A stretch of 64,000 nucleotides of DNA. Origin: Candidatus Saccharimonadota bacterium. GTDB lineage: Bacteria; Patescibacteriota; Saccharimonadia; Saccharimonadales; Saccharimonadaceae. Within the stretch, counting starts at the first letter, position 1. Each line of letters starts with the position of its first letter. The DNA lies in the NCBI GenBank assembly GCA_905371715.1, contig CAJPLV010000001.1, positions 62,001-126,000 on the forward strand, in the 5' to 3' direction. The position numbers were made by a program, and so were the translations under genes. Below the pieces are notes generated by a model. That model was given only the letters and a program-made list of their open reading frames with translations. It had not been told where the DNA came from and searched no databases. Of this stretch, positions 23,901 to 31,163 are shown piece by piece.

Positions 23901-24929
23901 TTCGGCGGCGTCGCCATGAAAAAACGTCTTGTATTTTTGGGGTAGAAATTCGTGAAATAGCGCTTTAAGGTCGGATAAATCTTGACGATAGGCATCATAT
24001 TTTTCAATCATAATGTCAGACAGACAGCTATCTTTTCTGATGAATTGACTGAAAATTGTCCATTGATAGACTGATTCTAAAGTCTCTACGAGTTCGTAGC
24101 GATCGTCACCGATTGCAGCCGCAATTTCATCGCGTTGCTCCTCGTAATTTTTATTCGAGAATTCCTCTTTTACTTCGAGAGAGTCGTCCTCGAATAGTTT
24201 ATTGGCGTTCCATTTTAGACCGATAGCTGCGCCGACGGCTTCGCTGACAGCCCTCTTGTTGTCAGGAGATGGCTGTAGTAGATTGATGATGTCTGATTTT
24301 CTGGCACTACGTGATAGGGAGCGGTCAAGCAAAATAGCTTTAACTTTTTTAGCCATTGATTCGTCAGCGCCAATAAAATCTATAAACTTCTCTAGATTTT
24401 GGTTGTCGAATGATGAAATTACATTATCTACTTCGCCCTCGACTAAGAAATTGCCGCGGTACTTGATAATGTGATGAAGAGCTAGGTAGACTAGTCGAAT
24501 ATCTTGTTTTGCAGAACTGTGAAATAGATCGCTGCGCAAATGATAAATTGTTGGATATTTCTCTCTATATGATTTGTCGGTGAAAGAGCGGTCGGCGAAT
24601 AGAATATTGGCATTTAATTCTAACGCAGAGTTTTTGTCGCAAGAGTGGAGCATTGACTCGGATAAGCGAAGATAGAAATGTGGGTCGACTTTCTGCATCT
24701 CATTGTCAAATATTTGTTGGAGTAACGTAATACGCCGTTTTCGCCTAGCAAGCCGCCGGCGCGATGAGCGAAATGACCGTCGAGTGGCTGCTTTTTGCGC
24801 CTCATCAAACAAATGGGCACCCCACATGTTTTGGTGCTTGTATTTGCGCAGATCAAAACCTTCATTTATAACTGCCCAGCCGACGCTGTTTGTGCCAATA
24901 TCTAATCCAATAGAATACGGTTGTTTCAT
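20910..24929 (-). CDS. cas9: Cas9 endonuclease, type II-A
   Basis: 1339 aa, similar in length to S. pyogenes Cas9. RuvC-I has Asp10 in IGLDIGTNSVGWAVI. An Arg-rich bridge helix follows (about 50-70, RSFRSSRRRLARRKRRITLL). RuvC-II has Glu743 in LISIEMARNED. The HNH domain has the catalytic His824 in EIDHILPRS and Asn838 region (DNTVLVLRKENQ). RuvC-III has His957/Asp960 in DLHHAKDAYLAA. All catalytic residues are intact. The C-terminus (FVYESITGLHRRKLD) aligns with the end of SpCas9, but the RKR stretch that reads the GG PAM there corresponds to GRMAGK here, so PAM preference probably differs. AAGGGGA precedes the ATG. Confidence 0.98.
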   Translation of the reverse strand: MKQPYSIGLDIGTNSVGWAVINEGFDLRKYKHQNMWGAHLFDEAQKAATRRSFRSSRRRLARRKRRITLLQQIFDNEMQKVDPHFYLRLSESMLHSCDKNSALELNANILFADRSFTDKSYREKYPTIYHLRSDLFHSSAKQDIRLVYLALHHIIKYRGNFLVEGEVDNVISSFDNQNLEKFIDFIGADESMAKKVKAILLDRSLSRSARKSDIINLLQPSPDNKRAVSEAVGAAIGLKWNANKLFEDDSLEVKEEFSNKNYEEQRDEIAAAIGDDRYELVETLESVYQWTIFSQFIRKDSCLSDIMIEKYDAYRQDLSDLKALFHEFLPQKYKTFFHGDAAEFELYNNHKRNLDDLYKSIKKQLGEVAKDDPRYQRFEKRAELEEFLSRQRIRDNGAIPHQIHQYELERIIDNQAQYYPFLAQNRDKIISIFTFKLPYYIGPLKTGSDFAWSVKKKDGVIYPWNFDEIIDDEASAEKFIDRMRNNCTCLPDEEVLPKNSLLYQEYEVRNELKNVTVNGERLSSDVQNRIVDELFTKESSVTYKKLVKYLYDNQIYNTDSLVISGTAKEKSFASSRKSYLDFTNKIGVEITPTNQKAIEEIIKWITLFEDKRILAKKLRKYSNIFNENQLRAILKLNYSGWGRLSRELLDGIIAHTPYGELTVIETMRHSKDNFIQIIQSDRYEFKKIIDDILSADQRTDIAYDDIKKLAGSPGIKRALWRSVRIIDEIVDTIGYEPKLISIEMARNEDEKVRTKSRYSQLEKMYKELYGKEYTKSDIKSQLADYKDKLDRKKYYLYFLQNGKCAYTGEPLDIENDLRDSEIDHILPRSLTKDDSLDNTVLVLRKENQRKLDDYPIAPDIQNHMRPIWISLKNAKLMSQLKFQRLASQKQLSEDRVAGFVNRQLVETRQITKHLARMLTEKYHNSSTEVFTIRAGMSSEYRHIHDLPKCREINDLHHAKDAYLAATLAQYIKIRYPKLDNAFIYGEYMKFKSKGQTDTDRSSFILASMNYDFTNTNTGEIIWQSKTAHDVIDRTMKYNDCLITKKTEIGDNQFYDQTIYGKDSGATMITRKSNLPVDKYGGYSGRKAAYFMAIRYLKQVRNKDVFVNEIISVPTQVYTLEKTKPGSINEYLRKNYRQVIVLVPKIPINQKIEYDGNEQFIVGSSEVTNAKQLKLPYDIEYAIAIVLKQGIPHVTISEEQAADDNKLQRKRNRQIEKRDRVISGVEKFWGIYAEKLANQYQQFGDAGHNAQSALVEYSELSLDDKIKVIGLVLRATHAGSDRVDMKGSEKKPVFPELGLPNSFGRMAGKSLDPTKLTFVYESITGLHRRKLDGKTLGRDR

Positions 24930-24954
24930 CGTAAGTCCCCTTTTAATTATTTTT

Positions 24955-24983
24955 AGTATATCGCTTATTTTTGGGGTTTACAA
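24955..24983 (-). promoter_or_regulatory. cas operon promoter, -35 overlapping that of tracrRNA
   Basis: On the - strand, TTGTAA (24978-24983), 17-nt spacer, TATACT (24955-24960). Its -35 box covers the same bases as the opposite-strand tracrRNA -35 (24977-24982). The predicted start is about 18-20 nt before the cas9 ATG. Confidence 0.65.
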
Positions 24984-25005
24984 TATTGTTTTAATTGGCT
25001 ATACT
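24977..25005 (+). promoter_or_regulatory. tracrRNA promoter
   Basis: TTTACA (24977-24982), 17-nt spacer, TATACT (25000-25005). The predicted start near 25012 places the 5' end at the beginning of the anti-repeat. Confidence 0.75.
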
Positions 25006-25011
25006 TCTACT

Positions 25012-25105
25012 GTACCGTTTCGGTACCTCAATATAACACTACAGGTTAAAATAAAGCATTAGCTAAAATGTTTCTATAAAGATTCGGGCGGTAGGCCCGT
25101 TTTTT
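25012..25105 (+). ncRNA. tracrRNA
   Basis: About 94 nt. The anti-repeat (25017-25052) covers the whole 36-nt repeat. TCAATATAACACTAC (25028-25042) pairs with the upper repeat stem, AGGU faces the repeat's CA as the bulge, and UAAAAU (25047-25052) pairs with GUUUUA. This is the same lower stem/bulge plan as S. pyogenes (GA/AAGU). A short nexus-like hairpin AGC-AUUA-GCU follows (about 25054-25063). The RNA ends with terminator hairpin CGGGC-GGTAG-GCCCG plus six T's. The first bases GUACCG-UUU-CGGUAC can form a 5' hairpin. It is antisense to the end of the GNAT gene. Confidence 0.93.
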
Positions 25106-25631
25106 GTTTGTTATCTTTTTCTTTCAAATCTTTTTTATATAGCAAAAACAAAACCCCGCCCTCGCTCTCTTTCATGCGACTGTAATAGAAACCATTTTTT
25201 GCTAAGAAGCTCTTTAGGCCTGGCATTTTCTGGGGCGCTTGTGTTTGTAATTGCGTTGCGTCGCGTAATGCTGCTTCAGTCTCGACTAGTTGTAATAATC
25301 GCGTACCAACTTTTCGGTGGCGGTATTTTTCTCGTACGGCGATTAGTTCCAAATTTGTTATTTTAGGATCGTTTGGGTCCTGGCTATAGATAATTGTGCC
25401 AACTGGTTTGATAGTATTGCTGCTTTCATCGATGTATCTGGCCAGTGCAGCGGCACACTCACCCAAGTATAAACGCTGCGTTAGGTCGGTAGCTGCTTCC
25501 ATGAAAGCATCTCGGCCTAGTATGTCTGAAATTGGGCCGCAGATGCTGGGCTTGCATAATAGATCGATAATCTCGCCGACTTGAGCGTCATGAGCATGCG
25601 GCGTGGTGGCTATTTCTAACGGTAGAGGCAT
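25074..25631 (-). CDS. GNAT-family N-acetyltransferase
   Basis: 185 aa. The acetyl-CoA-binding motif A is visible as LELIAVREKYRHRKVGTRLLQL (R-x-x-x-G-x region), with IIYSQDPNDPKITNL before it and GFYYSRMKESEGGVLFLLYK near the C-terminus. Substrate unknown. The gene is 12 nt downstream of the VirB4/VirD4-like ATPase gene, suggesting one operon. Its last about 30 nt overlap, antisense, the 3' end of the tracrRNA including the terminator. Confidence 0.75.
   Translation of the reverse strand: MPLPLEIATTPHAHDAQVGEIIDLLCKPSICGPISDILGRDAFMEAATDLTQRLYLGECAAALARYIDESSNTIKPVGTIIYSQDPNDPKITNLELIAVREKYRHRKVGTRLLQLVETEAALRDATQLQTQAPQKMPGLKSFLAKNGFYYSRMKESEGGVLFLLYKKDLKEKDNKQKTGLPPESL
25085..25105 (+). 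terminator. intrinsic terminator of tracrRNA
   Basis: CGGGC (25085-25089), loop GGTAG, GCCCG (25095-25099), then six T's. It overlaps the coding end of the GNAT gene. Confidence 0.85.
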
Positions 25632-25643
25632 AGCAATAGTTGA

Positions 25644-28406
25644 TTACGAATTGGAAGTAGCTGCCGCTGGAGTTTTGCGCCGGCGGCTGCGAGTGCGTTT
25701 GCGCTTTGGTTTCGCGGCGGCGTCATTGCTTTCAGATTCACTCTTGCTTGGCGTGGGTTTTGCCGGCGTAGACGAAGTGCTTGCAACTGCCTTTGCTGAC
25801 GGTTTGGCGCGTCCATGGTCAATCTGTAATACGCCAGACTCAATGGTTGGCGATAGCGCCTTTTTCGAAACGTTCACCTCCCCCGCTGGCTGTGGCTGGG
25901 TTTGGTTTTGCGCTTGCTGGCGGGCGGCGCGATCGGCGGCGCGCTGTTCGGGTGTTTTTGGCGGCGTGTAGGCCGGACCGGGGCGCTTGACGGTGAGATT
26001 TTCGGGTGGCAACATACGCTCGTTGATTTCGGCTTCAATTTCGGATCGTTGGCGCGAATAATGCTCGCGCGTCCATTGAATGATCCGCCCCGTATTGTCG
26101 TCTTGGTAGGTTGGCAGATTTAACGTTTTCGCGCTAAACGCTGGCGCTTTTTCGCCGTTGATTACCATGTTGATGATGAAATTGCGGTTATGCATTTGCA
26201 GGAGATCGTTTGGTTCAAACTGCGGCTCAAATTGTTTAGCGAGGATCGGGCTGTCGTCGGCGGAGACGCGGAATGAAATCATTGTACCAACATTGCCGAA
26301 GACGGCGTCACGTACTGTGTCTTGCATTTGGCTGATATATTGATTCGCAACAGTAAGGTTGAGCCCGTATTTGCGCGCCTCGGACAAAATCGTTGCAAAG
26401 CTATCGGTGGCGAAATTCTGGAACTCATCGACATATAAGTAGAACGGGCGGCGATCTTTAACATCGGGAATATCGCTGCGGCTCATAGCGGCGAGCTGAA
26501 TTTTTGTGACGATGAATGAGCCTAAGATGCCGGCGTTATCTTCGCCGATCAAACCTTTGCTTAAGTTAACGATGAGGATTTTGCCCTCGTCCATGATTTG
26601 GCGAATGTTAAACGTTGACTTTGGCTGGCCAATAATATTACGAATGATCGGGTTCGCCGTAAAGGCGCCGACTTTGTTGAGTACCGGCGCGATTGCTTCT
26701 GCTTGGAACTTATCCGTCCAGCTGGCAAATTCAACATTCCAAAATTGCAATACGACAGTATCTTGGCAGTAACTAAGCGTTTCTTTGCGGAATTTTTTAT
26801 CGGTGAGCATGCGCGTAATGTCAAGCATCGTAGTTTCGGGGCGGTCAAGAAGCGCGAGGATTGTGTAGCGCAAAATATATTCAAGGCGCGGCCCCCAACT
26901 TTCGCCAAACATACGCTTCAATACGCCAATAACTTCTGAACTGATATTATTTTTTTGCTCAGGATTTGTCACTTCAAGCGGGTTGAAACCGAGCGGAAAT
27001 TGCGTATCGGCTGGATTGAAATAGACAATATCTTTCAGGCGCGATCCTGGGATGAAGCGCATATTGTTAATTGCAAAATCGCCGTGCGGGTCAATAATCG
27101 CATAACCTTGCCCGTGGAAAATGTCGCTAAGTGCAAATAGTTCAAGCAACCCTGACTTCCCTGCTCCCGTTTGCCCGATGATGTAGACGTGGCGCGAGCG
27201 GTCGTAGCGCAGCATGCCGAATTGGTGGTTGATGCCGCGAAAATTCGTCATGCCGAATGCCGAAATATTTTCGTCTTGCGCTGGATCGCCGGTGAGAACT
27301 GGCAGCTTTGCCGGCGGCTCGGCGGTTTTGGTGCTTGCCCAGACGATGTTTGGCGTCTCAACATTGGTGTGCGGCAAATGGAATACGCTTGCGACCTCCT
27401 CAATATTCATCAAATAACCGCGGTCGGCAAACAACCGCGTTTTGTATTTAGCAAGCGCTTCTTTGGCAAAACTGTCGTTTGTCATCTTGAAGCCGTTGAG
27501 ATTGGTTGAATTAAATTGCTTAAATGTGCCAACAATCCCCTGCATACGCAGACGCGCGTCGCTGACGCTTTCTCCCAGATAAGCAACGCGGATTTTTACT
27601 TGATAGCCAAGTTTTGTTGCTTTCTTTTCAGCTTCGGCGATGCGTGTTTTATCGCGCTCGGATAATTCTTTCGCTGTGCCAGTTCCCTGCTCTGGCGGCG
27701 CCCACAATGCCTCAATCAAGCTGGCAGCCCATCGTCCGCCGCTGCCTTGTCCGAATAGATTGAAGCCGCCCGTTTTGATTGATGTAATCCAGCTGTCTGC
27801 TGCTTTGTGCCAGTCGTCGCGCACTGGACGTACGAGCATTTGAATCCAGATTTCCTCGTCGGTGTCTTCAAGTTTGGCAAGCGTGCCGGTAATACCGGCG
27901 AGCGGGTCGACTTCAAAGCTTTGGAATGTCTTAATCGGCAGGAATTCTCGATCAGTTAGCGATAGTTCTGACGTATAGACGACGGTATGGTGGCGCTCGT
28001 GCGTGACGTAATCTTCTTCGGCGGTGTGAATTTGTACCTGTGGATACTGCGCATAGATTTGTCCTTCAACGAAGCTTTGCAGCGCCTTCGGCGTCCAGAC
28101 GTAGAATTGAATGCGTCCGCCGACCGAGGCAATTTCAAAGCTGAGGTGCTCTTGGTACCCGCCATTCGCCCTGAGTTCGCGCGCATCGCGCAAAATACCG
28201 TGCAAGCTCGCAAACATTTGCTCGGCGGCGAGCTCTGACTTGTCGTTTGTTTTTGGAATTTCAAGCATCAACAGAACGCTTTCAATGTTCTTCACGGCGT
28301 CAATACTGCGGTAGTTGCGCCAGGTCATATACCCTAAAATGAGTACGATTGGCGTCCAAACGTACCACTGCATAAGCAAGCTGACGACTGACAAAACAAA
28401 TGACAT
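25644..28406 (-). CDS. VirB4/VirD4-like ATPase (type IV secretion/DNA-transfer family) with basic tail
   Basis: 920 aa. An N-terminal membrane segment (SVVSLLMQWYVWTPIVLILG) is followed by a long domain with GRIQFYVWTPKALQSFVEGQ. The ATPase domain has Walker A IGQTGAGKSGLLELFAL and AIIDPHGD, Walker B-like RPFYLYVDEFQNFATDSFAT, and QYISQMQDTVRDAVFGNVGT. The C-terminal about 110 residues are low-complexity, Pro/Ala then Lys/Arg rich (KPKRKRTRSRRRK). Such ATPases power T4SS or DNA movement and are common in CPR genomes, where partners are often unclear. No other T4SS gene is in the window. An extended -10 (TGGTATAAT) lies 13 nt before the ATG. Confidence 0.8.
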   Translation of the reverse strand: MSFVLSVVSLLMQWYVWTPIVLILGYMTWRNYRSIDAVKNIESVLLMLEIPKTNDKSELAAEQMFASLHGILRDARELRANGGYQEHLSFEIASVGGRIQFYVWTPKALQSFVEGQIYAQYPQVQIHTAEEDYVTHERHHTVVYTSELSLTDREFLPIKTFQSFEVDPLAGITGTLAKLEDTDEEIWIQMLVRPVRDDWHKAADSWITSIKTGGFNLFGQGSGGRWAASLIEALWAPPEQGTGTAKELSERDKTRIAEAEKKATKLGYQVKIRVAYLGESVSDARLRMQGIVGTFKQFNSTNLNGFKMTNDSFAKEALAKYKTRLFADRGYLMNIEEVASVFHLPHTNVETPNIVWASTKTAEPPAKLPVLTGDPAQDENISAFGMTNFRGINHQFGMLRYDRSRHVYIIGQTGAGKSGLLELFALSDIFHGQGYAIIDPHGDFAINNMRFIPGSRLKDIVYFNPADTQFPLGFNPLEVTNPEQKNNISSEVIGVLKRMFGESWGPRLEYILRYTILALLDRPETTMLDITRMLTDKKFRKETLSYCQDTVVLQFWNVEFASWTDKFQAEAIAPVLNKVGAFTANPIIRNIIGQPKSTFNIRQIMDEGKILIVNLSKGLIGEDNAGILGSFIVTKIQLAAMSRSDIPDVKDRRPFYLYVDEFQNFATDSFATILSEARKYGLNLTVANQYISQMQDTVRDAVFGNVGTMISFRVSADDSPILAKQFEPQFEPNDLLQMHNRNFIINMVINGEKAPAFSAKTLNLPTYQDDNTGRIIQWTREHYSRQRSEIEAEINERMLPPENLTVKRPGPAYTPPKTPEQRAADRAARQQAQNQTQPQPAGEVNVSKKALSPTIESGVLQIDHGRAKPSAKAVASTSSTPAKPTPSKSESESNDAAAKPKRKRTRSRRRKTPAAATSNS

Positions 28407-28562
28407 AATATTCTTTTATATTATACCATAATATCTGCGTAGTGAGTACTGCTTGCGCTTTTTTACTTGCTTTTAATCGCTCGGGTAAAACCAAAAAGCT
28501 TATCGCGTCCGCCGCACGACTATGCTTTGATTTTGAGAAAGCGGACTATTATCCGTAGCGCT

Positions 28563-29612
28563 CTACGCGGCATCAACGAGCGCGTATGTCGCTTTAGCGA
28601 CGCGTTTGAATTCCGGTTTGCTCTGCAGATTGAGGAGAATCGTTGTTTCTTTGACGCGGCGGCTTTTGAGTACGCGCCTGACGATTTCGTCGCGGTGCAA
28701 CGGTTCGCCGGCGTCTTTGAGTACATTTGCGATGATTTCTGATACTGTGCCGCGCGAGTAGCCCCATTCTTGCAGCGCGTAAATGCCGCGACCGATGAGC
28801 ACGAAACGCTTATCTTTGATGAGCTCGTTGTGAATTGCTTGCGTGGTAACATTCTTGCGTTTGAAATCGCTTGTTTTAATCGCTTTAGCGATTTCCGAGA
28901 AATGCAACGGTTTGCCATTGCCTACGAGGATGACGTAGATTTTGTCGCGGATATTCTTCGGATTAACGGTCGGCCATTTCGTGAGTCCCCAGACGTCTTT
29001 TAGGCTGGCGAGCTGTTTCGACAGGCTTGCGAGAGCGCGGACTTGCGCCGGGCTTTCGTAGGTGAGCATGCCGTGAAGCGTTTCTATATCAACAGGTTCG
29101 CCGTGCTTTTTGATCGTTTTAACAATGGTGTCGATATTGCTGCGGATTTTCTTCTCGTCGCCGTTTTCAGCAATACTGATACCCTGGTGGTAATTGTCGG
29201 TTTCGTTGATAGTTGTGAGGCGCGGCGAGAGTTCGGCGATAAAGGCGATGTGCGTGCGGATAGCTGCTGCCTTTCCGGGCGATAAGCGTTCAGCGATGTC
29301 GTTGACGCGCCCGATGCGGCCATTTTCCGACAAATCGCGGACGATAAGGCGCTCGACAGTGCGGATGGCTGGAATGTCGCCCTCCTCTGCTGCAATTTTT
29401 AGACGAATGAGGATCGCCTTCTCAAGCTGGCGTACGCGCTCGCGAGTGATACCGAGAAGCTCGCCGATTTGTTCAAGCGTTTCTTTGCGGTCAAACAAAC
29501 CAAAACGGCGCGTAATAATCTCGCGCTCGCGTTCTTGATCGATCGTTTTCAAAATGTCTTGAATGGCGGTTTTGATTGTCGATGCGGTGTCGGTGCCAGT
29601 AACTTCGGTCAT
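28563..29612 (-). CDS. sigma-70 region 4-like/HARE-HTH regulator
   Basis: 349 aa. Residues about 20-75 (REREIITRRFGLFDRKETLE and QIGELLGITRERVRQLEKAI) are a sigma region 4 helix-turn-helix of the type that binds -35 elements. The C-terminal half holds two HARE-HTH-like modules (GKPLHFSEIAKAIK and GEPLHRDEIVRRVL). No sigma region 2 is present, so it cannot be a complete sigma factor. A transcription accessory or repressor role is likely. GGAG precedes the ATG, next to a 5'-UTR hairpin at 29624-29645 (AGCCTC/GAGGCT) that could control translation. Confidence 0.75.
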   Translation of the reverse strand: MTEVTGTDTASTIKTAIQDILKTIDQEREREIITRRFGLFDRKETLEQIGELLGITRERVRQLEKAILIRLKIAAEEGDIPAIRTVERLIVRDLSENGRIGRVNDIAERLSPGKAAAIRTHIAFIAELSPRLTTINETDNYHQGISIAENGDEKKIRSNIDTIVKTIKKHGEPVDIETLHGMLTYESPAQVRALASLSKQLASLKDVWGLTKWPTVNPKNIRDKIYVILVGNGKPLHFSEIAKAIKTSDFKRKNVTTQAIHNELIKDKRFVLIGRGIYALQEWGYSRGTVSEIIANVLKDAGEPLHRDEIVRRVLKSRRVKETTILLNLQSKPEFKRVAKATYALVDAA

Positions 29613-29927
29613 ATAGTATCTCCAGCCTCCGCCTCACCCGAGGCTTTTACGTGTTAGGTTAATATAAATGATTTAATGTTAATTATAATATATAGTGTTA
29701 TAGATGTCAAACCCTCACGGTTCTATAAATATTGTATCACAATATCGACGCTTATGGTAAATGTTTTTTTGGCACTTTTTTTACTGAAAAAGAATGATAA
29801 GGCTGGAAATATTTTTATATCCTGTCAAATTACCTCTGTTGAATTGCCGATAACATGTACAAGACGACGATAAATCCACATCATAAATATCATGATGAGT
29901 AAAATATAAGCAGTATTATAGTACGGT
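29613..29927. promoter_or_regulatory. intergenic region with a 17-bp dyad
   Basis: No gene is seen. ATATTGT-ATC-ACAATAT (29729-29745) is a perfect inverted repeat typical of a dimeric repressor site. TATAAT-like boxes on the - strand (around 29685-29697) could serve the HARE-HTH gene. The rest is AT-rich without obvious content. Confidence 0.4.
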
Positions 29928-31025
29928 TTAGGACTGAGGACCCGGCAGCGGCGTAGCGAAATTAAAGATAGGTACGGTGCTTGCGGGCGTATGCGGGTAC
30001 CGCGACGTATCAATGTCGGTTGATATGTCAATCGCTGGCGGCGTAGACAAGAGCGCTTGCGTATCGATATCGTCAATGTCATCAAATACGCCGTCCTCCA
30101 GGCTGATTCCGGTATGCTCGGCGGCGAATTTCACAATAGTCTCACGGATTTGCGCTCGCGTTAAATTCGACGCGCCAGTAAACTCGTGTCCAGCGTGCGA
30201 TATGCGAATGAAACGGCTGAGCGGTTGCCGTACAACGATACGTTCATACAATAAATGCGACTGGTCGGGTGATACGACCTTGTCCTTGGCACCATGCAGG
30301 AATAAGAACGGCGGCGGCGTGCCGGCGATTTTATGGTAGAGCGGGCTGGCTTTTTTAGCGGTCGCAAAGTCGGCTGACCCGAGGTAATTAAAAGCATTTG
30401 GATTGCGCCGGCGCCCTAATTTGAGCTGACGCACCAAATCAGTTGTGCCGTATAGGCTCACGACGCCGCGGATTGCCACGGGCGGTTTGGTGGTAGAAAG
30501 CGCGTAGGTACTCACTAAAAAACCGCCGGCGCTGTCGCCGATTAGGATAGCTTTGTGCGTGTTGATGGCGTACTGGGGCGCGATCGCGGCAAGCGTGTTG
30601 ATAGCGCAAGCAGTGTCGTTATTCTGTACTGGATAGCGGTGCTGCGGCGCCAGGCGGTAATTGATTGACGCGAATGCAAATCCGGCGCGCACCAAAGCGG
30701 CGCCGTAGAAATCGGCGATTGCGTTGCGTTTATCGCCTTTGCTCCAGCCGCCGCCATGAACGTAGATAGCGAGTGGATATGGCGTATGGGTACGAGTCGG
30801 ACCGACCGGTTCTGGCGGCAGGTATAAATCAATCGTTTGTTCAGCGCTGCCGTTGCAATACGGTATGTCGTGAATGATGCGTGCTATTTTGCCTAAGCGG
30901 TACATAGCGTAAAAATTATCGGCTGGATTTTTGATCGATAGCGAATAAATCGACGTAATACAGACGGCGAACAAACAAAGCAGAAGCCAGTGGCGTACCT
31001 CGCGGAGGCGTTGACGAAATGTCAT
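29928..31025 (-). CDS. membrane-anchored alpha/beta hydrolase (HSL/esterase type)
   Basis: 365 aa. One N-terminal membrane span (WLLLCLFAVCITSIYSL) suggests an extracytoplasmic enzyme. The oxyanion-hole motif YVHGGGW, nucleophile elbow GDSAGG, aspartate in GAKDKVVS and histidine in SHAGHEF form the catalytic set of the hormone-sensitive-lipase/carboxylesterase group. The last about 60 residues are Asp/Thr/Pro rich and probably disordered. Substrate is unknown. Surface esterase activity would suit an epibiont feeding on a host cell, but that is conjecture. Confidence 0.82.
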   Translation of the reverse strand: MTFRQRLREVRHWLLLCLFAVCITSIYSLSIKNPADNFYAMYRLGKIARIIHDIPYCNGSAEQTIDLYLPPEPVGPTRTHTPYPLAIYVHGGGWSKGDKRNAIADFYGAALVRAGFAFASINYRLAPQHRYPVQNNDTACAINTLAAIAPQYAINTHKAILIGDSAGGFLVSTYALSTTKPPVAIRGVVSLYGTTDLVRQLKLGRRRNPNAFNYLGSADFATAKKASPLYHKIAGTPPPFLFLHGAKDKVVSPDQSHLLYERIVVRQPLSRFIRISHAGHEFTGASNLTRAQIRETIVKFAAEHTGISLEDGVFDDIDDIDTQALLSTPPAIDISTDIDTSRYPHTPASTVPIFNFATPLPGPQS

Positions 31026-31163
31026 ATTTATGATAATACACTGTTACGATAATGGCGTCAAGGCGCGGTTTTTTGGAGTAGCTTAGCGACCGCAAGCGCG
31101 CCGCGCGGGCGACGGCTTTTTTTGCGTTTACGTTCTATGGCAATGTGGTAATGCGGCAAGAAG

